NCBI GenBank assembly: GCA_900552285.1
Contig: URYV01000009.1
Span: 1 to 21,705 of the forward strand
Direction of reading: 5' to 3'
DNA length: 21,705 bases
From: an uncultured Oscillospiraceae bacterium
GTDB lineage: Bacteria > Bacillota > Clostridia > Oscillospirales > Acutalibacteraceae
The notes beneath the pieces were generated by a model that did no database searches, was not told where the DNA came from, and saw only the letters and a list, made by a program, of their open reading frames with translations. Position 1 is the first letter of the stretch; every line of letters starts with the position of its first letter. Made by a program: the position numbers and the translations under genes. Below, in pieces: positions 15,011-21,705 of the stretch.

Positions 15011-15039
15011 TTACCTGCATTTTTCTTAAGTACAGGTAA
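15011..15039. repeat. Inverted repeat TTACCTG-N15-CAGGTAA at the rlmD start
   Basis: Perfect seven-base arms at 15011-15017 and 15033-15039 flank the predicted transcription start and contain the putative ribosome binding site of rlmD (CAGGT in the minus-strand message). It could be an operator, or a hairpin if transcription begins upstream. It may also be chance. Confidence 0.4.
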
Positions 15040-15040
15040 T

Positions 15041-15068
15041 ATTATGCCACAAACGGCCTTCAAGTCAA
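15041..15068 (-). promoter_or_regulatory. Sigma-A-like promoter of the rlmD-eamA-rlmD2-yfcE operon
   Basis: On the minus strand, TTGACT (15063-15068) is followed after 16 bases by CATAAT (15041-15046); a shifted reading gives TAATAT at 18. Transcription would begin near 15034. The divergent glnA promoter lies about 70 bases away. Confidence 0.6.
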
Positions 15069-15138
15069 GGGTTAATGTTTAAAATACCCAAACTGAATTT
15101 TTATTCGGTGGAAATGCAAGTTTTCTTGCCCCCTTTTA

Positions 15139-15167
15139 TTGACAATATATATTGTATATGATATAAT
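15139..15167 (+). promoter_or_regulatory. Strong sigma-A promoter of the glnA operon
   Basis: Perfect TTGACA (15139-15144), a 17-base spacer and perfect TATAAT (15162-15167) with an extended -10 TG (TGATATAAT). This is the best promoter in the window and implies high expression unless repressed. It leaves a leader of about 35 bases before glnA. Confidence 0.9.
15142..15155. promoter_or_regulatory. Palindrome ACAATATATATTGT overlapping the glnA -35/spacer (possible operator)
   Basis: A perfect 14-base palindrome starts inside the -35 box and fills most of the spacer. A protein bound here would block RNA polymerase. It does not match the Bacillus GlnR consensus (TGTNA-N7-TNACA), so either another regulator or chance AT-rich symmetry is involved. 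Confidence 0.4.
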
Positions 15168-15208
15168 TTAAGCCAAATTTTATGGATGAATTTCAAGGAG
15201 TGCATACA

Positions 15209-16543
15209 ATGTCTAAATACACAAAAGAGGATGTTATCCGCATTGCCAAAGAGCAGGAAGTAAACTTTATCCGCCTTCAGTTTACCGACATTTTCGGTTC
15301 GCTGAAAAACGTCGCCATAACCTTAAGTCAGCTTGAAAAAGCCCTTGACAACAAGTGTATGTTCGACGGCTCCTCCATCGAGGGTTTTGCGCGTATTGAG
15401 GAATCGGATATGTACCTCGTTCCCGACATCGACTCCTTTGTGGTTTTCCCCTGGAGACTTAAGCAGGGCAAGACCGCCCGTCTTATATGCGACGTCTACG
15501 GCGCCGACATGAAGCCCTTTGCCGGTAATCCCCGCTACATACTCGAAAAGGTCATCAAAGAGGCCAACGACATGGGTTATGAATTCGACGTGGGACCCGA
15601 GTGCGAATTCTTCCTTTTCAAGCTTGACGAGCAGGGCCGCCCCACCACAAAAACCGACGACACCTGCGGATATTTCGACCAGAGCCCCGTCGACCTCGGT
15701 GAACAGTGCCGCAGAGACATTTGCCTGACCCTTGAGGAAATGGGATTCGAAATCGAAGCCTCCCACCATGAGGTTGCGGGAGGGCAGCATGAAATCGACT
15801 TTAAATATGACGAGGCGCTGCGTACCGCCGACAACATCACCACCTTCAAGCTTGCGGTAAAGACCACCGCCGCCGCCCACGACCTTTACGCCACCTTTAT
15901 GCCAAAGCCCCTTTTCGGCCGTGCGGGTTCCGGTATGCACGTCAATATGTCGCTCCGCGGCAAGGACGGCAAAAACGCCTTCTTTGACGAAAACGACCCC
16001 CTGCAGCTGAGCAAGGCCGCATACAGCTTTATCGCCGGAATCATGGAGCACGTTAAGGGTATGGCCGCCGTTACCAACCCCCTTGTAAATTCCTACAAAC
16101 GCCTTGTGCCGGGATATGAGGCTCCCGTTCACATAGCCTGGTCGGCGCAGAACCGCAGCCCCCTCATCCGTATTCCCACAAGCCGCGGCGCCGGAACAAG
16201 AATCGAGCTCCGTTGTCCCGATCCGTCGGCAAACCCCTACCTCACCCTGGCTCTCTGCCTTGCGGCGGGTCTTGACGGACTCAAGAGAAATCTCACCCCC
16301 GTCGCCCCCGTCAACTCCAACGTCTACGATCTCGGTCACGACGAGCGCAAGGAACTCGGAATAGACAAAATGCCCGCAAGCCTTAACGAGGCTCTTAAGG
16401 AAATGCAGAAGGACAGCCTTGTTATGGAAACCCTCGGCAGCCACATTGCCGAAAAATATATCGAACACAAGAAGAACGAGTGGAGAGAATACTGCACCCG
16501 CGTTTCTTCTTGGGAAGTGGAAAAATATCTTAACCAGTATTGA
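15209..16543 (+). CDS. glnA: Glutamine synthetase, type I-alpha
   Basis: A 444-residue enzyme that makes glutamine from glutamate, ammonia and ATP as a dodecamer in the cytoplasm. Family motifs are intact: DGSSIEGF at 53-60, GPECEFFLF with metal ligands, the ATP-binding GRAGSGMH, AWSAQNRSPLIRIP and the C-terminal RCPDPSANPYL. Length and R62 fit the short I-alpha class of Firmicutes, which is feedback-inhibited by glutamine and lacks the adenylylation loop. No NLYDLPPEE-type tyrosine site is seen; the place reads NVYDLGHDE. The longest frame starts nine codons earlier, but AAGGAG at 15195-15200 fixes the ATG at 15209. It is the first gene behind a consensus promoter with a palindrome; asnA follows after 14 bases. 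In Bacillus the glnA-linked regulator GlnR lies next door; no such gene is seen here. Confidence 0.97.
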   Translation: MSKYTKEDVIRIAKEQEVNFIRLQFTDIFGSLKNVAITLSQLEKALDNKCMFDGSSIEGFARIEESDMYLVPDIDSFVVFPWRLKQGKTARLICDVYGADMKPFAGNPRYILEKVIKEANDMGYEFDVGPECEFFLFKLDEQGRPTTKTDDTCGYFDQSPVDLGEQCRRDICLTLEEMGFEIEASHHEVAGGQHEIDFKYDEALRTADNITTFKLAVKTTAAAHDLYATFMPKPLFGRAGSGMHVNMSLRGKDGKNAFFDENDPLQLSKAAYSFIAGIMEHVKGMAAVTNPLVNSYKRLVPGYEAPVHIAWSAQNRSPLIRIPTSRGAGTRIELRCPDPSANPYLTLALCLAAGLDGLKRNLTPVAPVNSNVYDLGHDERKELGIDKMPASLNEALKEMQKDSLVMETLGSHIAEKYIEHKKNEWREYCTRVSSWEVEKYLNQY

Positions 16544-16544
16544 T

Positions 16545-16549
16545 AGGAG
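16545..16549 (+). promoter_or_regulatory. AGGAG ribosome binding site that sets a TTG start for asnA
   Basis: AGGAG stands eight bases before TTG 16558-16560. The protein then begins MSLIIPENYKSL, as AsnA should. The longer frame, starting at a TTG inside the glnA stop region, would have no ribosome binding site. Confidence 0.8.
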
Positions 16550-16557
16550 TGAAAACC

Positions 16558-17562
16558 TTGTCTCTTATAATTCCCGAAAACTATAAATCTCTGCTGTCCC
16601 TTCGCGACACGCAGGTGGCCATAAAACAGGTCAAGGACTTTTTCCAGTGCGAGCTGGCCAAGACCCTTAATCTGACCCGCGTGTCCGCTCCTCTTTTCGT
16701 CAGAAAAGATTCCGGTCTCAACGACAACCTCAACGGTGTCGAGCGTCCGGTCGCCTTTGACGTCAAATCCACGGGAGAGGTCATGGAAATCGTCCATTCT
16801 CTCGCGAAATGGAAGCGTTGGGCTCTCGGAAAATACGGATATGAGCCGGGCGAAGGACTTTACGCCGACATGAACGCCATACGCCGCGACGAGGACACCG
16901 ACAACCTACATTCCCTTTATGTCGACCAATGGGACTGGGAAAAGGTCATTGAACACGAAAACCGCACCAAGGAGGCCCTCGAGGACACCGTGAAAAGCAT
17001 CTACGAGGTGCTTAAGGCCACCGAAATTTATCTTTTCGGTCTCTATCCCGAGATTTCTCCCGTGCTTCCCGACGAAATTCATTTTGTCACCACCCAAGAG
17101 CTTGAGGACGCATATCCCGAGCTTTCCCCAAAAGAACGCGAAAACGCCGTCTGCAAAAAATACGGCGCCGTTTTCCTCGGGGAAATCGGCGGAAAGCTTA
17201 AGTCGGGCGACATTCACGACGGCCGCGCTCCCGACTATGACGACTGGACCCTCAACGGAGACATTCTCGTTTGGTATGAAACTCTCGGGATCGCCTTCGA
17301 GCTTTCGTCGATGGGAATTCGCGTGGACGAAAAATCTCTGCTGTCCCAGCTTGAGGAGCGTGGGTGCAGCGACCGTGCAGACCTCCCCTTCCAAAAGGAT
17401 TTGCTTGAAGGAAAGCTCCCCTATACGGTGGGCGGCGGCATCGGTCAGTCGAGACTTTGCATGTTCTTCCTCAAAAAGGCCCATATCGGCGAGGTTCAGG
17501 TTTCGGCCTGGCCTAAGGAAATGGTGGAAGAATGTGCGAAGAACGGCATAAATCTTCTGTAA
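16558..17562 (+). CDS. asnA: Aspartate-ammonia ligase (asparagine synthetase A)
   Basis: A 334-residue class II aminoacyl-tRNA-synthetase-like enzyme that makes asparagine from aspartate, ammonia and ATP. It follows E. coli AsnA (330 residues) closely: VSAPLF.R..SGLNDNLNG, VHSLAKWKRWALG, GEGLYADMNAIR.DED, LHS.YVDQWDWE, PDEIHFVTTQELE, HDGRAPDYDDW, LNGDILVW, FELSSMGIRVD and the class II motif 3 GGGIGQSRLCM. The stretch between DYDDW and LNGDIL is shorter than in E. coli, as in other Firmicutes. It starts with TTG, which may lower its translation relative to glnA, 14 bases upstream in the same transcript. It uses free ammonia, as GlnA does, so the pair suggests growth on ammonium. Confidence 0.96.
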   Translation: MSLIIPENYKSLLSLRDTQVAIKQVKDFFQCELAKTLNLTRVSAPLFVRKDSGLNDNLNGVERPVAFDVKSTGEVMEIVHSLAKWKRWALGKYGYEPGEGLYADMNAIRRDEDTDNLHSLYVDQWDWEKVIEHENRTKEALEDTVKSIYEVLKATEIYLFGLYPEISPVLPDEIHFVTTQELEDAYPELSPKERENAVCKKYGAVFLGEIGGKLKSGDIHDGRAPDYDDWTLNGDILVWYETLGIAFELSSMGIRVDEKSLLSQLEERGCSDRADLPFQKDLLEGKLPYTVGGGIGQSRLCMFFLKKAHIGEVQVSAWPKEMVEECAKNGINLL

Positions 17563-17581
17563 AGTGTAAGGAAGGATAGCT

Positions 17582-18427
17582 ATGAAATTCACAAAAATGC
17601 AGGGACTGGGCAACGACTATGTCTATGTCAACTGCCTTGACGGTATGCCGGAAAACCCTTCCGAGCTTGCAAAGAAAATTTCCGACCGTCATTTCGGCGT
17701 CGGCTCGGACGGACTGATTCTAATTTGCCCCTCCGACATTGCCGACTTTCAAATGGTCATGTATAACGCCGACGGTTCAATTTCGGAAATGTGCGGCAAC
17801 GGCATTCGCTGCGTGGGCAAATATGTCCGCGACAAGGGGCTTACCGACAAGGACGAAATTTCGGTGGAAACCGGCGCCGGCATAAAATATCTTAAATTTT
17901 TCCGTGAGAACGGCGAAACAAAGCTTATAACCGTCGACATGGGCGCTCCGGTTTTAAACGGTCTTGACATTCCCACCGTTTTCGACAAAAACCCCGTGGT
18001 TGCTCAGGACATCGAGGTTGACGGCGTTACATATAAGACGACCTGCGTTTCCATGGGAAATCCCCACAGCGTGGTTTTTCTCGATAAAGACGTCGACCTT
18101 TCAAAATTCGACATCGACGGCATCGGCTCAAAATTCGAGTGCCACCCGGCGTTCCCGAGAAGAGTCAACGCCGAATTTGCAAAGGTCATAGAGCCCGGTC
18201 TCATTGAAATGAGGGTATACGAGCGCGGTACGGGCGAAACGCTTGCCTGCGGAACCGGCACCTGCGCCACCCATGTTGCGGCGCGGCTCAACGGGCTGAC
18301 CGGCGACCGTTCGGTGGTTCGTCTGCTGGGCGGAGAGCTTATTATCGAATGGAACGGACAGGGACCCGTCATGATGACCGGCCCCGCAGAATTTGTTTTT
18401 GAAGGTGAATACCAATGGCAAAAGTAA
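17582..18427 (+). CDS. dapF: Diaminopimelate epimerase
   Basis: A 281-residue cofactor-free racemase that converts LL- to meso-diaminopimelate for peptidoglycan and lysine. Both catalytic cysteines are in place: C71 in NADGSISEMCGNGIRC and C223 in GETLACGTGTCA. The N-terminal KMQGLGNDYVYV and the GNPHSVVF and RVNAEF segments are normal for the family. It starts 20 bases after asnA with a GGAAGGA site, and its end overlaps dapL by 13 bases. Its product step directly follows DapL, so the tight coupling makes sense: DapL forms LL-DAP and DapF turns it to meso-DAP. Confidence 0.97.
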   Translation: MKFTKMQGLGNDYVYVNCLDGMPENPSELAKKISDRHFGVGSDGLILICPSDIADFQMVMYNADGSISEMCGNGIRCVGKYVRDKGLTDKDEISVETGAGIKYLKFFRENGETKLITVDMGAPVLNGLDIPTVFDKNPVVAQDIEVDGVTYKTTCVSMGNPHSVVFLDKDVDLSKFDIDGIGSKFECHPAFPRRVNAEFAKVIEPGLIEMRVYERGTGETLACGTGTCATHVAARLNGLTGDRSVVRLLGGELIIEWNGQGPVMMTGPAEFVFEGEYQWQK

Positions 18428-19638
18428 ACGAAAACTTCTTAAAGCTTCGCGGCGGTTATCTTTTTTCGGAAATTGCCCGCCGTGTCAACGAATTTAAAAA
18501 GGCAAATCCCGACCGTGAAGTGCTCCGTCTCGGCATCGGAGACGTAACCCTTCCCCTTGTTCCCGCCGTTGTCGAGGCAATGGAAAAGGCTTCGGCCGAA
18601 ATGGGCAAGGCGGAGACCTTCCGCGGCTACGGCCCCGAATTCGGTTATGATTTCCTCAGAGAGACCATTGCCGAAAACGATTTCAAGGCAAGAGGCATCG
18701 ACATCTCGGCCGACGAAATATTCATAAGCGACGGCGCAAAGAGCGACTGCGGCAACATCGGCGACATTTTCGGCGTCGACAACATTGTGGCGGTGGGCGA
18801 TCCGGTATATCCCGTTTATGTCGACACCAACGTCATGGGCGGCCGTTCGGGTGAGCCTACCGACGACGGAAGATTTTCGAAAATCGTTTATCTTCCATGC
18901 ACCGAGGAAAACGGCTTCACTCCCTGCCCTCCCGACACTCACACCGACATAATTTATCTCTGCTCCCCCAACAATCCCACCGGCTCGGTGGCCACAAAAG
19001 AGCAGCTTAAGGCATGGGTCGACTATGCAAGAAAAGAAAACGCGATCATTCTTTTCGACGCGGCCTATGAAGCCTTTATAACCGACGACTCGATTCCCCA
19101 CAGCATTTTCGAAATCGAAGGTGCGAAAGAGTGTGCCATCGAATTCCGCAGCTTTTCCAAGACCGCCGGCTTTACCGGCACGAGATGCGGCTTTACCGTG
19201 GTTCCGAAGGAAGTTTGCGGAACCGATTCTAAGGGCGAAAAGGTCTCCCTTCAGACCCTTTGGGGACGCAGACAGGGCACCAAATTCAACGGCGTACCCT
19301 ATGTTATCCAGCGCGCCGCCGAGGCCGTCTATTCCGAAGAGGGCAAAAAACAGGTGAAGGCAAACATCGAGTATTATCTCGGCAACGCCGCCCTCATCAA
19401 AAAGGGACTGACCGCCGCGGGATTTACCGCTTTCGGCGGAGAAAACTCGCCCTATGTCTGGGTAAAAACTCCCGAGGGCATGGGCAGCTGGAAATTCTTC
19501 GACTATCTCCTTGAAACCTATGCCATTGTCACCACACCCGGTGAAGGCTTCGGACGGTGCGGAGAAGGATATATCCGTTTTTCGGCTCTCGGTTCAAGAG
19601 AGGTTGCCGAAAAGGCTGTCGAGCTTTTAAGCAAATAA
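18415..19638 (+). CDS. dapL: LL-diaminopimelate aminotransferase
   Basis: A 407-residue class I/II fold PLP enzyme of the one-step DapL pathway, which bypasses the acylated DapC/DapE route. It has the family N-terminus VNENFLKLRGGYLFSEIARRV, LGIGDVTLPLVPAV, YLCSPNNPTGSV, FDAAYEAFI, and the PLP lysine (about K249) in FRSFSKTAGFTGTRCGF. The C-terminal domain ends with NSPYVWVKTP...TTPGEGFG. Length is normal. It begins inside dapF, after an AAGGTG site. A divergent C-terminal fragment of another dapL sits at the left edge of the window; this is the only complete copy. A genome using DapL usually lacks dapD/dapE. Confidence 0.97.
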   Translation: MAKVNENFLKLRGGYLFSEIARRVNEFKKANPDREVLRLGIGDVTLPLVPAVVEAMEKASAEMGKAETFRGYGPEFGYDFLRETIAENDFKARGIDISADEIFISDGAKSDCGNIGDIFGVDNIVAVGDPVYPVYVDTNVMGGRSGEPTDDGRFSKIVYLPCTEENGFTPCPPDTHTDIIYLCSPNNPTGSVATKEQLKAWVDYARKENAIILFDAAYEAFITDDSIPHSIFEIEGAKECAIEFRSFSKTAGFTGTRCGFTVVPKEVCGTDSKGEKVSLQTLWGRRQGTKFNGVPYVIQRAAEAVYSEEGKKQVKANIEYYLGNAALIKKGLTAAGFTAFGGENSPYVWVKTPEGMGSWKFFDYLLETYAIVTTPGEGFGRCGEGYIRFSALGSREVAEKAVELLSK

Positions 19639-19647
19639 GGAGACAAA

Positions 19648-20919
19648 ATGAGACATCAGGAAACTATATGCGTACAGGGAAACTATGCTCCCGGCACAGG
19701 CGAACCCCGCGTGCTCCCCATTTATCAGTCCACCACCTTTGCCTATGACACCTGCGAGGACATGGGAAAGGCCTTTAATCTCGAGCTTAACACACACCTT
19801 TACACCAGAATATCCAATCCCACCCTTTCGGCCGTCGCCGACAAGATAAACGCTCTTGAGGGCGGCGTGGGCGCAGTTCTGACCTCTTCCGGTCAGACGG
19901 CAAACATGATTGCGGTGCTCAACATCTGCCACAGCGGAGAAAACATTCTCGCCTCGGGCGAAATCTACGGCGGAACGGTCAACCTGTTTTCCAAAACCCT
20001 TAAAGAAATGGGTATCGAGACAAGGTATTTCGACATTCAGAGCTCGGATGAGGAAATCGAAAAACTCATCGACGGCAAAACCCGTCTTATTTTCGGTGAA
20101 ACGCTGTCTAACCCCTCTCTTGCGGTTTTTGACATCGAGCGTTTTGCCGCTCTCGCCCACAGAAACGGCCTTCCCCTTATAATCGACAACACCTTCCCCA
20201 CCCCCATTAACTGCCGTCCCTTTGAATTCGGCGCCGACATTGTCACCCATTCCACCACAAAATATATGGACGGCCACGCCTGCTCGACGGGCGGAGCCAT
20301 TGTCGATTCGGGTAACTTCGACTGGACAAAATATCCCGAAAAATTTTCCGGGCTGACCGCTCCCGACGAATCCTATCACGGTCTTGTATACACCGAGGCC
20401 TTCGGAAAGGCGGCATACATCACCAAGGCCACCACCCACCTTATGCGCGACACGGGAGCTCAGGCCTCCCCCATAAACGCCTTCATTTTAAATCTCGGCC
20501 TCGAATCCCTTCATCTTCGGGTCGAAAGGCATTGCCGGAACGCGCAGAAGATTGCCGAATATCTCGCAAAAAATCCCAAAATCGGTTCAATAAATTACCC
20601 TTCGCTTGAAGGCAGCAAATATTATGACCTGTGCAAAAAATATCTCAAAAACGGCTCAAGCGGAGTTATTTCTTTCTGTGTTAAGGGCGGCAGAGACGCC
20701 TCCGTTAAATTTCTCGACAATTTGAAGCTTGCAAGAATAGTCACCCATGTGGCCGACGCGCGCACATGCGTACTTCATCCCGCAAGCACCACCCACCGCC
20801 AACTGACCGACGAGCAGCTTACCGCCTGCGGTATAACACCCGACCTTGTCAGGCTTTCGGTGGGAATCGAAAACGTCGACGATATTATCGAGGACATCGA
20901 AAACGCTCTTAATGCGTAA
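19648..20919 (+). CDS. metY: O-acetylhomoserine sulfhydrylase (aminocarboxypropyltransferase)
   Basis: A 423-residue Cys/Met-metabolism PLP enzyme that makes homocysteine (or methionine) from O-acetylhomoserine and sulfide (or methanethiol). Length and motifs point to the MetY branch rather than the shorter cystathionine synthases (about 380 residues): VLPIYQSTTFAYD, YTRISNPT, ALEGGVGAVLTSSGQTAN, GGTVNLF, and the PLP lysine K205 in HSTTKYMDGH, then LRDTGAQASPINAFILNLGLE, and the late VADARTCVLHPASTTHRQL and RLSVGIE. It starts nine bases after dapL with an AAGGAG that overlaps the dapL stop. No SAM riboswitch can fit in the gap, so control comes from the glnA promoter or an internal one. Confidence 0.94.
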   Translation: MRHQETICVQGNYAPGTGEPRVLPIYQSTTFAYDTCEDMGKAFNLELNTHLYTRISNPTLSAVADKINALEGGVGAVLTSSGQTANMIAVLNICHSGENILASGEIYGGTVNLFSKTLKEMGIETRYFDIQSSDEEIEKLIDGKTRLIFGETLSNPSLAVFDIERFAALAHRNGLPLIIDNTFPTPINCRPFEFGADIVTHSTTKYMDGHACSTGGAIVDSGNFDWTKYPEKFSGLTAPDESYHGLVYTEAFGKAAYITKATTHLMRDTGAQASPINAFILNLGLESLHLRVERHCRNAQKIAEYLAKNPKIGSINYPSLEGSKYYDLCKKYLKNGSSGVISFCVKGGRDASVKFLDNLKLARIVTHVADARTCVLHPASTTHRQLTDEQLTACGITPDLVRLSVGIENVDDIIEDIENALNA

Positions 20920-20961
20920 GCTGAAAACGGCTTATAATTTCGAGAAAAGAAGGAAAGAAAA

Positions 20962-21492
20962 ATGAACAACACCAAGGTTAAAAAGCTGGTCTTTGCCGCT
21001 CTGTTTGCGGCTCTCGCCTGCGCCGCCACATTCATTCACATTCCCGTGCCGTCCATGACAAACGGCTATGTGAATCTCGGCGACTGCTTCGTTCTCCTTG
21101 CGGGTTTTTGTCTCGGCCCCGTCTACGGCGGTCTTGCGGGTGGAATCGGCTCGGCGCTGACCGACCTTCTCGGCGGTTATTTCCACTATGTTCCCGCAAC
21201 GCTTATAATCAAATTTTTAATGGCACTTGCCGCAGCTCTCATTGCAAAGGCGCTTAAAAAACATGTGTCATCCCCCGTTTCCTACACCGTTGCGGCCGTT
21301 GCCGGAGAGCTTATCATGATAGGCGGATATTTCCTCTATGAGCTGTGCCTTTACGGTGCTGCGGCCGTGGGAAGCATTCCCGGAAACGCCGTTCAAGCCG
21401 TAGCCGGACTTGTTTCTTCGGTTATTATCGTGCTTATTCTTGACAAAAGCAAAGCCACAAAACAGCTTTTCGACGGACTGAAGGGTGAATAA
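20962..21492 (+). CDS. ECF transporter substrate-binding (S) component, vitamin unknown
   Basis: A 176-residue membrane protein with five or six helices. The first (LVFAALFAALACAATFIHIPVP) and the conserved GYVNLGDCFVLLAGFCLGPVYGGLAGGIGSALTDLLGGY are typical of the ECF S-component family (PF12822/PF07155 type), which captures vitamins or metals and works with the shared EcfA-EcfA'-EcfT module. No EcfT or ATPase gene is nearby, as in group II systems. The substrate is unclear: hydroxymethylpyrimidine, pyridoxine or a related vitamin are possible. Three of the genes before it (dapL, metY, and distally dapF/asnA) are amino-acid enzymes, two of them PLP-dependent, which makes a B6 vitamer tempting but unproven. 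It starts 42 bases after metY with an AAGGAAAG site. Confidence 0.82.
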   Translation: MNNTKVKKLVFAALFAALACAATFIHIPVPSMTNGYVNLGDCFVLLAGFCLGPVYGGLAGGIGSALTDLLGGYFHYVPATLIIKFLMALAAALIAKALKKHVSSPVSYTVAAVAGELIMIGGYFLYELCLYGAAAVGSIPGNAVQAVAGLVSSVIIVLILDKSKATKQLFDGLKGE

Positions 21493-21493
21493 A

Positions 21494-21676
21494 ATGTATG
21501 AAGATTTAAAAGAACAGGCAAAAAAAGCCGCCGAACAGGTGCTTGAAATGTCGGGTCTTAAAGAGGGGCAAATCGTCGTTATCGGATGCTCCACAAGCGA
21601 AATTGTGGGCGAGCGCATGGGAACCCACTCGGTGCCCGAGGTTGCAACGGTGGAATCTTTATTTTCTTTAAATTAA
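21494..21676 (+). pseudogene. N-terminal fragment of a UPF0340/TIGR01440 (YwlG-like) protein
   Basis: The first about 50 residues match the UPF0340 family (B. subtilis YwlG, about 180 residues): MYEDLKEQAKKAAEQVLEM, then EGQIVVIGCSTSEIVGERMGTHSVPEVA. After that the sequence turns AT-rich, reads TVESLFSLN and stops, so roughly two thirds of the protein is missing. The start (ATG 21494) overlaps no gene and has an AAGGGTG site at the end of the S-component gene. Function of the family is not established. The break coincides with the repeat-like sequence at the right edge, so it is either an insertion or an assembly end effect. Confidence 0.75.
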
Positions 21677-21700
21677 TATATTTTGCAAGTGATATATTAA
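21673..21700. repeat. AT-rich inverted repeat at the right edge (possible MITE-like element end)
   Basis: TTAATATAT (21673-21681) and ATATATTAA (21692-21700) form perfect nine-base arms around a ten-base loop TTTGCAAGTG. They fall exactly where the UPF0340 gene stops matching its family. The GCAAGTGATATATT-like wording resembles short dispersed repeats I associate with gut Clostridia, which is from memory and not checked. No T run or GC-rich stem, so it is not a typical terminator. Confidence 0.5.
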
Positions 21701-21705
21701 AATAT

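Noticed and set aside
15117..15130. Hairpin GCAAG-TTTT-CTTGC upstream of glnA
   Set aside because: Five-base-pair stem only, with no following T tract on either strand near a gene end. It lies between divergent promoters and is not a convincing terminator or riboswitch.
15323..16468. 381-residue minus-strand open frame
   Set aside because: Antisense to glnA, one of the best supported genes here. It is rich in valine and glycine with no recognisable family motif and looks like a by-product of GC-biased third positions.
19639..19647. SAM riboswitch or T-box before metY
   Set aside because: Only nine bases separate dapL and metY, occupied by the ribosome binding site.
19627..20439. 270-residue minus-strand open frame
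   Set aside because: Shadow of metY. The sense frame carries all PLP-enzyme motifs; the antisense frame has none.
20920..20940. Weak hairpin TAAGC...GCTTA after metY
   Set aside because: Short stem and no T run; transcription probably continues into the S-component gene.

Overview
The window reads like a chromosomal contig from an uncultured low-to-mid GC Firmicute of class Clostridia (Oscillospirales/Ruminococcaceae-like). Pointers are strong AGGAGG-type ribosome binding sites, tight ATGA/GTGA gene overlaps, sigma-A promoters with TATAAT -10 boxes, a short (444-aa) type I-alpha glutamine synthetase, the DapL route to diaminopimelate, ammonia-dependent AsnA and ECF-type transport. The lineage is inferred from gene content only. 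No rRNA, tRNA, CRISPR array, transposase or phage gene was seen, and no gene-free stretch exceeds 300 bases.

Layout. (1) Left edge, 1-710: the C-terminal end of one dapL gene whose codon use differs from the rest of the window, a short heptamer tandem repeat, and a uvrC gene cut off after about 114 codons. This looks like a rearranged or mis-assembled junction. (2) 741-953: a small predicted membrane protein. (3) 987-9896, minus strand: a nine-gene surface-polysaccharide operon. In order of transcription it encodes a LicD-type phosphotransferase, an IspD/TarI-like cytidylyltransferase, an extended SDR, a GT2 and a GT4 glycosyltransferase, a Wzy-like polymerase, a Wzz/CpsC chain-length protein, a degenerate BY-kinase-like protein and a Wzx-like flippase. 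A consensus promoter precedes it and a hairpin terminator follows it. (4) 10070-11077, plus strand: a divergent ExoA-like GT2 with its own promoter, ending at a bidirectional terminator. (5) 11105-15005, minus strand: a TRAM-containing RlmD/RlmCD-type RNA methyltransferase, an EamA transporter, a second TRAM-less methyltransferase paralog and a YfcE-like phosphodiesterase, all overlapping. (6) 15209 to the end, plus strand: glnA, asnA, dapF, dapL, metY, an ECF S component and a truncated UPF0340 (TIGR01440) gene, behind one strong promoter.

How the parts work together. The minus-strand operon looks like a Wzx/Wzy-dependent capsule pathway in which a CDP-activated alcohol or polyol is made (cytidylyltransferase, perhaps the SDR) and placed on the glycan by LicD through a phosphodiester, as in ribitol-phosphate or phosphocholine decoration. 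No priming transferase is present, so that enzyme must lie elsewhere. The right-hand operon joins ammonia assimilation (Gln, Asn) to aspartate-family products (diaminopimelate/lysine, homocysteine/methionine).

The most notable observations are the BY-kinase-like protein that has lost its Walker A motif, the CDP-alcohol/LicD module with a non-MEP-type cytidylyltransferase, the amino-nitrogen operon, and the broken genes plus repeat-like sequence at both ends.
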